DNA of 64,000 nucleotides from JALXDT01 sp964634755 (lineage in GTDB: Bacteria > Acidobacteriota > Aminicenantia > JAMOAD01), in assembly GCA_964634755.1 (NCBI GenBank), contig CAZWJH010000001.1, positions 32,196-96,195 of the forward strand. The letters are read 5' to 3'. The notes beneath the pieces are model-generated. The model was not told the origin of the DNA. It saw only the letters and a program-made list of their open reading frames with translations, and did not search any database. Position numbers and translations under genes: made by a program. Shown here in pieces: positions 7,679 to 15,591 of this stretch (position 1 is the first letter of the stretch; each line of letters starts with the position of its first letter).

Positions 7679-9130
7679 GCTCACTGCCTCTATTGCTTTC
7701 TTAAATGCTTCTTCCAAAAGTTCCATAGGAGGCTCTTTTATATAGCCTTTTTCCATAAGGAGTGAATGCTCCTCTCTTGCTATTCTAATGTCCTCAAGTG
7801 TTTTATCATAGACTTCCTGCCAGCTCATCTCCTTTCTTGCAACACCATCCTTGATAGCTTGCATTGCAACATCAGCTGCCTCTTCCGCAAAAACTTCTGT
7901 TTCATCCATAGTTGGCATAATATAATCAGGATGGATTCCCTTTTTCTGAGCAAATTTAGCCATTGAATGAGCAGCTGCTATTGCCATATTATCAGTAATC
8001 TTCCTTGCCCTTACAAGAAGAGCTCCTTTTAAAATTCCCGGAAATCCGAGAGAATTATTAACCTGATTTGGGAAATCTCCTCTTCCTGTGGCAACTATAT
8101 ATGCACCTGCTTCTTTTGCAGCATAGGGATAAATTTCAGGAACAGGGTTTGCACAAGCAAAAACTATTGATTTATCCGCCATCTTTTTTATCCATTCGGG
8201 TTTTACTGTATCCGGTCCAGGTTTACTTACAGCAATCAAAACATCTGCTCCTTCAAAAGCTTTTTCAATGTCTTCAATCCTGTCCGGATTTGTCGCTTTG
8301 CAAAGCTCCCATTTTCTGTAAAATTCAGGTCTTGATTTTATATCCTCCCTACCTGTATGAAGAGCACCTTTACTATCAAATATAATCATTTTTTTGGGAT
8401 CACCACCTGCAGCAATTATAAGTCTCGCAATTGTAGTATTAGCAGCTCCCGCTCCTAAAAAGACCATTTTCACTTCACTTATATCTTTTTCAACTATCTT
8501 CAGTGCATTTATTAAACCGGCAAGTGTAACAGAGCCTGTCCCCTGAGCATCATCGTGCCAAACAGGAATATCCGCTTCCTCCCTTAAAGTATCCAAAACT
8601 TTGTAGCAGTTCGGTTGAGAAATGTCTTCAAGATTTACCGCTCCCACACTCGGTTCAAGCATTTTAACAAAATCTATAATTTTATCAGGATCATGCTCTC
8701 CTTTTTCATTATAGCTGTTCACGCAAAGAGCAATTGCATCTATTCCTCCCAAATACTTCATTAAGAATGCTTTTCCTTCCATAACACCCAAGCCTCCCGA
8801 AGGAGTAACATCACCATCTCCTAACACCCTTGTAGAATCCGAAACCACTGCTACAAGATTTCCTCTGTTGGATAATTCAAAGGAACATTCATGTTTATCC
8901 CTAATTGAAGTTGAAACCTTTGAAACACCAGGCGTGTACCAAACATTAAACCAATTAAAGCCGTAAATGCCAGCTTTCGGAACTGTCATAATTTTTCCAG
9001 AGTAAAATTTGTGAGCCAAGAAAGCAAGCTCTTTTAAAAAAATTGTCTTTGCCTTGGCAATTTGCTCCTCTGAAAAATCAGATGGAAAAATTTCATTAAG
9101 ATTTGATAATGATAAATCCGGTTTTTTCAT
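7676..9130 (-). CDS. NAD(P)-dependent malic enzyme
   Basis: A 484-residue malate dehydrogenase (oxaloacetate-decarboxylating), converting malate to pyruvate and CO2 in the cytosol. The sequence shows the malic N-terminal domain with GLGVMEGKAFL (catalytic Lys region), the metal-site segment WHDDAQGTGS, and the NAD-binding motif GAGAANTTIA, then CANPVPEI. The true start is the ATG at 9130 with GGAGG seven bases upstream; the open frame continues further but crosses a promoter and operator. With the fumarase at 25137-26580 it can connect fumarate, malate and pyruvate. Cofactor preference cannot be told from the sequence. Confidence 0.95.
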   Translation of the reverse strand: MKKPDLSLSNLNEIFPSDFSEEQIAKAKTIFLKELAFLAHKFYSGKIMTVPKAGIYGFNWFNVWYTPGVSKVSTSIRDKHECSFELSNRGNLVAVVSDSTRVLGDGDVTPSGGLGVMEGKAFLMKYLGGIDAIALCVNSYNEKGEHDPDKIIDFVKMLEPSVGAVNLEDISQPNCYKVLDTLREEADIPVWHDDAQGTGSVTLAGLINALKIVEKDISEVKMVFLGAGAANTTIARLIIAAGGDPKKMIIFDSKGALHTGREDIKSRPEFYRKWELCKATNPDRIEDIEKAFEGADVLIAVSKPGPDTVKPEWIKKMADKSIVFACANPVPEIYPYAAKEAGAYIVATGRGDFPNQVNNSLGFPGILKGALLVRARKITDNMAIAAAHSMAKFAQKKGIHPDYIMPTMDETEVFAEEAADVAMQAIKDGVARKEMSWQEVYDKTLEDIRIAREEHSLLMEKGYIKEPPMELLEEAFKKAIEAVS

Positions 9131-9168
9131 AATAACCTCCTTATTAATCCGGTAAAAATACAAAATTA

Positions 9169-9196
9169 ATTTTATACCTTTTTGCCAATTTGTCAA
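9169..9196 (-). promoter_or_regulatory. promoter of malic enzyme
   Basis: Minus strand: TTGACA (9191-9196), a 16-base spacer, TAAAAT (9169-9174), about 39 bases before the malic enzyme ATG. The -35 hexamer is part of the perfect inverted repeat at 9187-9210. Confidence 0.65.
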
Positions 9197-9210
9197 GTAT
9201 ATGACAAATT
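9187..9210. promoter_or_regulatory. probable operator: 9-bp perfect inverted repeat over the -35 box
   Basis: AATTTGTCA, six bases, TGACAAATT. The two 9-base arms are perfect complements and overlap the -35 hexamer of the malic enzyme promoter, the position expected of a repressor site. There is no following T-run on either strand, which argues against a terminator for the upstream EamA gene. Confidence 0.6.
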
Positions 9211-9225
9211 TATTTTTTTTCGAAA

Positions 9226-10068
9226 TTAGCGTGTTTCCACGAGATAAATTGCTAAGAAAACAAGTATAATACCAATAAAAAAACTTAAAGAAATTGTTTC
9301 TCCAAGAAAAAAATAGGCAATAATAACACTGAAAAAAATCTGAAAAGAGGTTATTATTGAAGCAGTTGTAGCACCAACAAATTTTAGCCCGTTTAAAAAA
9401 AACAAATAGGGTACAACAGTACAAATGGCTGCAAGATAAAAAGACAGTGAAACACTAATTAAAGAAAACTTAAACCCTTCAAAAAGAGCAAACGGTAAAA
9501 TAAAAACAAATGTGTAAAAATAAATGGGGAAAAGATATTTTCTAAAACTTTTCCCGGAAGAGATATCCTTTGAAAGTATTACAAAAAAAGCCCAAGACAC
9601 AGGAGAAATCAACATTATTAAAATTCCCTTGTTTGCCGAAAGAGAGTTAACAGAAAGATTTGAAACCACTCCCAAACCAATAAAAGATAAAATAACACCA
9701 AATACTTTTTTTAAATTCATCGCTTCTTTTAAAATAATAAAGGACAAAATAGCCACAAAAATCACCAAAAGATTTGAAATAACAGCAGCAGTATTTGAAC
9801 TCGTGTACTTTTGTCCGAAATATTGAAAAAGGAACCCCCCTGTATTTGTCAGGCCGAGAAAAATCATTTTTTTATCTTTTAAAATTTTGAAACTTATTTC
9901 TTTATAAAGAAAGGGAATAACAATCAATATGGAAATAAACAATCTAAACCCCAAAAAACCAATTGGAGCTAATCCTCTGTTTAATCCAAGTTTTATAACA
10001 GGGAAAGAACTCCCCCACATTAAAGCTGATAATAAAAGTAAAAGATAAGCTTTAATTTTGTTATTCAT
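9226..10068 (-). CDS. EamA/DMT-family transporter
   Basis: A 280-residue integral membrane protein with about ten hydrophobic segments arranged as two EamA repeats (drug/metabolite transporter superfamily). The N-terminus contains the typical ALMWGSSFPVIKLG segment, and the last repeat ends in LGETISLSFFIGIILV. Members export amino acids, sugars or other metabolites; the substrate here is unknown. I use the ATG at 10068, although a TTG at 10077 overlapping the moxR stop would add three residues. It is the last gene of the dnaJ operon by position and spacing. Confidence 0.88.
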   Translation of the reverse strand: MNNKIKAYLLLLLSALMWGSSFPVIKLGLNRGLAPIGFLGFRLFISILIVIPFLYKEISFKILKDKKMIFLGLTNTGGFLFQYFGQKYTSSNTAAVISNLLVIFVAILSFIILKEAMNLKKVFGVILSFIGLGVVSNLSVNSLSANKGILIMLISPVSWAFFVILSKDISSGKSFRKYLFPIYFYTFVFILPFALFEGFKFSLISVSLSFYLAAICTVVPYLFFLNGLKFVGATTASIITSFQIFFSVIIAYFFLGETISLSFFIGIILVFLAIYLVETR

Positions 10069-10073
10069 TAAAT

Positions 10074-11063
10074 TCAAGGGAGAGGAATTTTTCTTATAAT
10101 ACTTGAAATTATTGATTCACTATCTATATTATCAGCTTCAGCACTATAACTTAAAATAATTCTGTGCCTGAGAATATCATGAACCACTTCTTTTATATCT
10201 TCTGGAATTACAAAGCCTCTTTCCTCAAGAAAAGCATTTGCCTTTGAAGCAAATAAAAGATAAATGGAAGCCCTTGGGGAGGCTCCATATTCAATGTATG
10301 ATTTTATTTCACTAATTCCATATTTCTCAGGTTCTCTCGTTGCTCTGACTATATCAACAAGATATTCTCTTAATCTTGAATCAATGTAAATTTCATCTAT
10401 TAAATTTCTATACTCTTCTATTTTTTTTGAGTCAACCAATTTTGTAAGAGGGGGCAAAGAAGTTTCAGTAAATCTCTTAACTATTGCAATCTCTTCATTC
10501 CTTAAAGGATATTTTACTTTAATCTTCATCATAAATCTGTCAAGTTCCGCTTCAGGGAGGGGATAAGTTCCTTCATACTCAATCGGATTTTGAGTTGCCA
10601 TTACCATAAAAGGGAAAGGGAGCTGAAAAGTATACTCATCAAGTGTAATCTGTTTTTCTTCCATTGCTTCAAGAAGAGCACTCTGAACTTTAGCAGGAGC
10701 TCTGTTTATTTCATCAGCCAATAAAAGGTTTGTAAATATTGGTCCTTTCTTGGGAGAAAAGGTTGCATCTTTCGGATTAAAAACGATTGTTCCGATAAGG
10801 TCAGATGGTAGTAAATCAGGAGTAAATTGAATTCTCTTAAACTTTAAATCAAAAACTTTGCCCACTGTTTTTATCATTAATGTCTTAGCTAAACCAGGTA
10901 CTCCTTCTACAAGAATATGTCCCCCTGAAAGAAGAGCTATTAAAATTCTCCTTATAAAATAATCCTGTCCGATAATAATTTTTTTAATTTCCGAAACTAT
11001 AGAATCAATTTCTCCACTCTTCTCTTTTACTTTCTTATCTATTTCCTCAAAGGGCAATTCCAT
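10074..11063 (-). CDS. MoxR-family AAA+ ATPase
   Basis: A 329-residue AAA+ protein with Walker A GVPGLAKT, Walker B LLADEINRAP, sensor 1 ATQNP and the MoxR lid domain (SPRASIYLL). MoxR proteins are chaperone-like ATPases that usually work with a DUF58 protein and VWA-domain proteins encoded beside them. Here the gene is followed by a transporter and preceded by a DnaC-like gene, with no DUF58 or VWA gene in the window, so its partner is unknown. AAGGAG precedes the start. Confidence 0.93.
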   Translation of the reverse strand: MELPFEEIDKKVKEKSGEIDSIVSEIKKIIIGQDYFIRRILIALLSGGHILVEGVPGLAKTLMIKTVGKVFDLKFKRIQFTPDLLPSDLIGTIVFNPKDATFSPKKGPIFTNLLLADEINRAPAKVQSALLEAMEEKQITLDEYTFQLPFPFMVMATQNPIEYEGTYPLPEAELDRFMMKIKVKYPLRNEEIAIVKRFTETSLPPLTKLVDSKKIEEYRNLIDEIYIDSRLREYLVDIVRATREPEKYGISEIKSYIEYGASPRASIYLLFASKANAFLEERGFVIPEDIKEVVHDILRHRIILSYSAEADNIDSESIISSIIRKIPLP

Positions 11064-11075
11064 TTTTAACTCTCC

Positions 11076-11813
11076 TTAAATTTGAATTATATTTTTTAAA
11101 TATTTTTTTCTAAAATCCTCACCGTCAATTCTCACAAGTTTGGCCATTTCAAAAATCCTTGATCTTAATCTATAGCCAATCCTGCTTTCCAGAGTCTCTT
11201 CATTTAATTCTTCAGCATCCTCATAAAAATCTTTTTCATCAACATAATTTGATGTAAAAATAGTTATTCTTTTCTCATTATACCTTTTATTTATAATTTT
11301 TGAAATAATATCCTCAGTATAACTGCTTATTCTATGAGCACCAAGATCATCCAAAACAAGAAGCTCTATTTGAGAGGCTTCTACAAGAATTCTATTCCCT
11401 TTTTCATTATCCGTGCCAATTGTCGCCTGTATAATGGCTATCAAATCCCTAACATCATAAAACCTCGCCCTGATGCCTTTTTTTTCAATCAGGTTTTTTA
11501 TAATAGCGACACTAAGATGAGTTTTTCCCACTCCAGAAGGCCCTTGAAAGAAAAGCCCTCCTGTTACAGCAGGATAATCTTCAACGAACTTTTTTGCCAT
11601 AATAAGAGCTTCTTTCTGAGAATCATTAATAGGATTATAATTACTAAATTCACAGCTTAAGTATCTTTCCGGAATCCCGGACAACTTCATATTTATCTTT
11701 TTTATCTGAGATTCAACACACGAACACCTTCTGGCAAAAGAATTGCCATTTTCATCTACCTCTATTATAAAACCCGTCCCTCCGCAAATAGGACAATTAG
11801 GATTGCCTATCAA
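11076..11813 (-). CDS. DnaC/DnaI-like AAA+ ATPase (probable helicase loader)
   Basis: A 245-residue protein with an N-terminal zinc-binding-like segment (CPICGGTG, then CSC), Walker A GPSGVGKTHL, Walker B LLVLDDLGAH and a TSN sensor. This is the layout of DnaC/DnaI replicative helicase loaders and of IstB-type transposition helpers. No transposase gene is nearby, and the gene sits in a heat-shock type operon, so the chromosomal helicase-loader role is preferred. Its start overlaps the end of the sigma factor gene by four bases. Confidence 0.85.
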   Translation of the reverse strand: MIGNPNCPICGGTGFIIEVDENGNSFARRCSCVESQIKKINMKLSGIPERYLSCEFSNYNPINDSQKEALIMAKKFVEDYPAVTGGLFFQGPSGVGKTHLSVAIIKNLIEKKGIRARFYDVRDLIAIIQATIGTDNEKGNRILVEASQIELLVLDDLGAHRISSYTEDIISKIINKRYNEKRITIFTSNYVDEKDFYEDAEELNEETLESRIGYRLRSRIFEMAKLVRIDGEDFRKKYLKNIIQI

Positions 11814-12652
11814 TTTAAATCCCTCCCAACTATTTTCTTTTTAAAATGCTCCCTGATTTTTTCCATTGCCCTTTTTTCAAGCTGTCTAACTCTTTCTCTC
11901 GAAATTGATAAAATCTTACCCACTTCTCCTAAAGAACGAGCACCAGAACCATCAAAACCATATCTTAGCATCAAAACATCTCTTTCCTTATCTTTCAATG
12001 TTTTAATCACTTCTTTAATCTCATTTAGCAAAATTCTTGTGATTATTGAATCACCTGTAATCGTATCCTCTTTTTCCTTAACAGTATCTCCTACAACAAG
12101 AGAGCCATCTGCATTGATTTTTGTACTAAGAGACACTTGTCCATTTAGCAAATTTTGTATTTTTAAAAGAGTCTTTTTACTAATTTTCATTTTTTCCAAA
12201 AGTTCTTCTTCTGTTAATTGCCTTTTATTTTTTTCAAGTGACTCTTTTTGCAATTCTGTCATTTTTATCATTAATCTTACCATTTTAGGAGGAAGTTTGA
12301 AAACCTTTGTCTCATTTGCAAGAGCATTAATTACCGCCTGCTTTATCCACCATACCGCATAGGAAATAAATTTTATATCTCTTTTTGTATCGAATCTCTT
12401 TGCAGCTTCTATTAACCCTAAAATACCTTCATGTAAGAGATCTTCAACGGGTATTCCATGCCTCTTAAACTTATTTATAATATTAAGAACAAATCTTAAA
12501 TTTGCTAAAACAAGTTTTTCAAGAGCTGAGTTATCTCCCTCTTTTTGAAATTTTTCAATCAATCTATGCTCTTCCTCTTTTGTAAGAGGTTCTGTTTTTT
12601 CTGCTAATATAGTCAGTAGATTGTTAACATGAAAATAATCGTTATTTGCCAA
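11810..12652 (-). CDS. RpoD-like sigma factor (short, lacks region 1.1)
   Basis: A 280-residue sigma70-family factor. Region 2 (LVLANLRFVLNIINKF, ISYAVWWIKQAV) is followed by a region 3 and a region 4 with the DNA-binding helix-turn-helix SLGEVGKILSISRERVRQLEKRA. It has no region 1.1 and is much shorter than housekeeping RpoD, so it resembles group 2 or RpoH-type sigma factors. It overlaps hspR by 11 bases and lies downstream of dnaJ, which suggests a stress-related role. It could still be the primary sigma factor of a lineage with a short RpoD; the rest of the genome would decide. Confidence 0.92.
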   Translation of the reverse strand: MANNDYFHVNNLLTILAEKTEPLTKEEEHRLIEKFQKEGDNSALEKLVLANLRFVLNIINKFKRHGIPVEDLLHEGILGLIEAAKRFDTKRDIKFISYAVWWIKQAVINALANETKVFKLPPKMVRLMIKMTELQKESLEKNKRQLTEEELLEKMKISKKTLLKIQNLLNGQVSLSTKINADGSLVVGDTVKEKEDTITGDSIITRILLNEIKEVIKTLKDKERDVLMLRYGFDGSGARSLGEVGKILSISRERVRQLEKRAMEKIREHFKKKIVGRDLN

Positions 12653-13064
12653 AACTATCTTCCTTTTTAATTATTTTTGCAGAAACAGATCTTACTATCG
12701 CATCTTTCTTTTTGTTAAACTCTTCCTCTTTCCCGGAGAAAAACTCATTTTTAATATATTCTAATAACAAATTTACTTCTTCTTGAACTTTCTCCATCTT
12801 CTCTCTCATGTTTAATATAATTTCAATCCCTGCTAAATTAACTCCCATTTCACGCGAAAGATTTAAAATCAACTCAAGTTTTTTCAAATCCTCTTCAGTA
12901 TAGATTCTTGTGTTGCCTTCGGTTCTCGAAGGCTTCAATAGCCCTTCTCTTTCATAAAGTCTTAATGTTTGCGGATGAATGTTATACATAGCCGAAACAG
13001 CTGAAATCATATAAAACTTTTTCTCCTTTTCACTGTTTTTTTTATTTTTTCTTCCTCCTCTCAC
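12642..13064 (-). CDS. hspR: HspR-type MerR-family regulator
   Basis: A 140-residue MerR-family DNA-binding protein. After a basic N-terminal tail it has the winged-helix signature HPQTLRLYEREGLLKPSRTEG and a short helical C-terminus. HspR proteins repress dnaK/dnaJ-type heat-shock operons, and the position directly after dnaJ (nine-base gap) is the usual one. The start codon is GTG at 13064 with AGGAGGG four bases upstream. The cognate HAIR operator was not found at the dnaJ promoter, so the target may lie elsewhere or have a different sequence. Confidence 0.88.
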   Translation of the reverse strand: MRGGRKNKKNSEKEKKFYMISAVSAMYNIHPQTLRLYEREGLLKPSRTEGNTRIYTEEDLKKLELILNLSREMGVNLAGIEIILNMREKMEKVQEEVNLLLEYIKNEFFSGKEEEFNKKKDAIVRSVSAKIIKKEDSFGK

Positions 13065-13073
13065 TTTTCCCTC

Positions 13074-14177
13074 CTATAAATAAAGCTCCTTCCGAGGATC
13101 ATATTTTGTTAAATCATCAATTTCCCTTAAAAGCTCTCGTACTCTTAAGTTCTTAGTAGGAGGCGGAACAATCTCCACTGTTACATATTGATCACCTCGA
13201 ATCTTAGTAACTGAATTATAAACACCTTTTCCTTTAAGTCTGAACTTTTGCCCGGATTTTGTCCCGGGGGGAATTTTCATTATCGCAGTTCCATCAACAG
13301 TAGGAACTTTTATTTTTGCCCCTAAAGAAGCTTCTGTTATGGTAATCGGTACTGTAATATAAATATTATCTCCCTCTCTTTTAAACAATCTGTGAGGAAG
13401 AACATTTATCGTTATATAAAGGTCTCCCGGCTTTCCACCTCTAATTCCAGTATTTCCCTTTCCCGCTAATCTTAACCTTGCTCCATTCTTTACTCCGGCA
13501 GGAATCTTTACCCTTATTCTTTCTGTAATATCAACTCTTCCTTCCCCTCCACATACTTTACAAACAGGTCCAGGTAAATATCCTGTACCACCACAAGTTG
13601 GGCATGTTGATGAAAACTTTAGATGGAACTTTTGCTTATAAATTTTTCCGCTTCCATTACATGTTGGACAAACAGTTCTACCTGAAGATTCATAGCCAGT
13701 TCCCCCGCAATTTGGACATTTCTTTTTCCTTTGAATAAGAATTTCAGTATTTAATCCCTTTATTGAATCTTCAAAACTTATGTTTATATTATAGTAAAGA
13801 TCCTCTCCTCTCTGAGATGTACTCTTTCTGCTCTTGGAGCTTCTTATATTAAAGATAGTCTCAAAGATATCAGCGAAACTGGTATCTCCGAATCCTCCGA
13901 AATCAAAACCTTCAAAACCACCCCAATCTCCCCGAGTATTTTGATATGGATCCTGAAAATCCCCCACAACCCCAAATCTATCATATTGCTCTCTCTTTTT
14001 GGGATCAGAAAGGACCTCATATGCTTCTTGAATTTCCTTAAACTTTTTTTCTGCTTCGCTATCTCCTGGATTAAGATCAGGATGATACTTTCGAGCTAAT
14101 TTTCTATACGCTTTTTTTATTTCATTTTGTGTTGCATTTTTCGATACCCCCAAGATTTTATAATAATCCTTCCTCAT
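13074..14177 (-). CDS. dnaJ: chaperone DnaJ
   Basis: A 367-residue type I DnaJ: J-domain at residues 1-65 with the HPD motif, a Gly/Phe-rich linker (about 70-125), four zinc-binding CxxCxGxG repeats (CPNCGGTG, CPTCNGSG, CPTCGGTG, CKVCGGEG) and a C-terminal substrate-binding region. It stimulates the DnaK ATPase and delivers unfolded clients. Neither dnaK nor grpE is in the window. It is the first gene of a run with hspR, a sigma factor and a DnaC-like protein. AGGAGG precedes the ATG, which follows a consensus promoter. Confidence 0.98.
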   Translation of the reverse strand: MRKDYYKILGVSKNATQNEIKKAYRKLARKYHPDLNPGDSEAEKKFKEIQEAYEVLSDPKKREQYDRFGVVGDFQDPYQNTRGDWGGFEGFDFGGFGDTSFADIFETIFNIRSSKSRKSTSQRGEDLYYNINISFEDSIKGLNTEILIQRKKKCPNCGGTGYESSGRTVCPTCNGSGKIYKQKFHLKFSSTCPTCGGTGYLPGPVCKVCGGEGRVDITERIRVKIPAGVKNGARLRLAGKGNTGIRGGKPGDLYITINVLPHRLFKREGDNIYITVPITITEASLGAKIKVPTVDGTAIMKIPPGTKSGQKFRLKGKGVYNSVTKIRGDQYVTVEIVPPPTKNLRVRELLREIDDLTKYDPRKELYL

Positions 14178-14194
14178 CTTAAACCTCCTGCTAT

Positions 14195-14223
14195 ATTATA
14201 GAATGTTAGTGAGAAAATGTCAA
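14195..14223 (-). promoter_or_regulatory. consensus sigma70 promoter of the dnaJ operon
   Basis: Minus strand: TTGACA (14218-14223), 17 bases, TATAAT (14195-14200), both hexamers perfect. It ends 17 bases before the dnaJ ATG. No HAIR or CIRCE element overlaps it. Confidence 0.85.
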
Positions 14224-14257
14224 GTATTTTATAATAACACACTCATATTTTAAGAGG

Positions 14258-15568
14258 TTATGCACGGAAGACTTTCTCGGAATTTTTATAAACTCCTCTG
14301 GTATCCACTATTATTTTTGCTCTTTTATGAATTTCTTCATAATTAATATTTGAATGATCTGTAATTACCATGATAAGATCATACTCTTCAATTTTTTCGG
14401 GGCTATATTTTATGGAAGATTTTTCAAAATGAGGATAATGTCTAAGTCCCTTTAAAAAAGGTACATAGGGGTCATAATAATCAACTTGAGCTCCTCTGCT
14501 TTCAAGTATTTCCATAATTTTTAGAGCCGGACTTTCTCTTGTATCATCCACATCTTTCTTATAAGCAACACCCAAAATTAAAATTTTTGCTTTATTTAGT
14601 GTTTTTGAAAATTTATTTAAAACTTCCATTACCTTTTCAACTACATAATAAGGTTGATATGTATTAACCTCACCTGCGAGCTCAATAAACCTTGTGGTAT
14701 AATCATACTCTTTTGCCTTATAGGTAAGATAAAATGGGTCAATAGGAATACAGTGGCCACCAAGTCCTGGCCCCGGATAAAATGGAGTAAAACCAAATGG
14801 TTTGCTTTTGGCTGCTTCTATTACCTCCCAGATATTTATCCCCATTCTATCAAAAACTATTTTCAATTCATTGACAAGTGCTATATTAACAGCCCTATAT
14901 GTATTTTCCAGAATCTTTGAGGCTTCTGCTACACGGGTAGAAGAGACCGGAACAGTTTTGACAATTACTTTAGAATAAAGAGCATTTATAACCTCTAGAG
15001 AATTTTCGGAAATGCCGCTAACCACCTTTGGAATTGTCTTTGTGGTAAATTTCTTACTTCCCGGATCCTCTCTTTCCGGAGAATATCCAAGATAAAAATC
15101 AACACTTTCTTTTAGTCCGCTTTTTTCTAAAATTTTCAAAAGTATTTCATCGGTTGTTCCAGGATAAGTGGTGCTTTCAAGAACAATCACATGCCCCTTT
15201 CTTAAATTTTCCTTTATTGTTTCTGCTGTTTGAATAACATATTTAAGATCCGGTGTTTTATGCTTATCTAAAGGAGTAGGGACACAAATCAGGATAAAAT
15301 CAACTTCTTTTAACTCGGTAAAATCAATTGTGACATCAAACTGTTTTTTCTCTACGACAAACTTCTTGATAAAATCCGACTCAATATGTTTAATGTAAGA
15401 CGCCCCCTTTTTCAGCATAGAAACTTTCTTCTCATCAACATCAAAACCTTTAACTTTAAACCCTTCATTCAAAAACTCTCTTGCCAAAGGGAGTCCAACA
15501 TAACCAAGTCCGATAATACCCACAATAATTTCTTTACTTTCAATCTTTTTTAAAATTTCTCCCTTCAT
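14258..15568 (-). CDS. nucleotide-sugar dehydrogenase (UDP-N-acetylhexosamine 6-dehydrogenase type)
   Basis: A 436-residue UDP-glucose/GDP-mannose dehydrogenase-family enzyme that oxidises the C6 hydroxyl of a UDP-sugar to a uronic acid using NAD. It has an N-terminal dinucleotide fold (GIIGLGYVGLPLA), the catalytic cysteine in GGHCIPIDPFYL, and a C-terminal UDP-binding domain with VAYKKDVDDTRESPAL. The GGHCIPIDP form matches the WbpA/WecC branch acting on UDP-N-acetyl sugars rather than UDP-glucose dehydrogenase proper. It probably feeds cell-surface polysaccharide synthesis. It follows rny after 23 bases; no other polysaccharide gene is adjacent. Confidence 0.92.
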   Translation of the reverse strand: MKGEILKKIESKEIIVGIIGLGYVGLPLAREFLNEGFKVKGFDVDEKKVSMLKKGASYIKHIESDFIKKFVVEKKQFDVTIDFTELKEVDFILICVPTPLDKHKTPDLKYVIQTAETIKENLRKGHVIVLESTTYPGTTDEILLKILEKSGLKESVDFYLGYSPEREDPGSKKFTTKTIPKVVSGISENSLEVINALYSKVIVKTVPVSSTRVAEASKILENTYRAVNIALVNELKIVFDRMGINIWEVIEAAKSKPFGFTPFYPGPGLGGHCIPIDPFYLTYKAKEYDYTTRFIELAGEVNTYQPYYVVEKVMEVLNKFSKTLNKAKILILGVAYKKDVDDTRESPALKIMEILESRGAQVDYYDPYVPFLKGLRHYPHFEKSSIKYSPEKIEEYDLIMVITDHSNINYEEIHKRAKIIVDTRGVYKNSEKVFRA

Positions 15569-15591
15569 AAAACCTCACAAAAAAACTTAAA

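Noticed and set aside
9131..9424. N-terminal extension of malic enzyme to 9424
   Set aside because: The extension would cross the promoter, the palindromic operator and the EamA gene end; its product is Phe/Cys-rich nonsense. The ATG at 9130 has a strong ribosome site.
11076..11813. IstB-type helper of an insertion sequence
   Set aside because: No transposase gene or terminal inverted repeats are near, and the gene overlaps the sigma factor gene in a stable operon.
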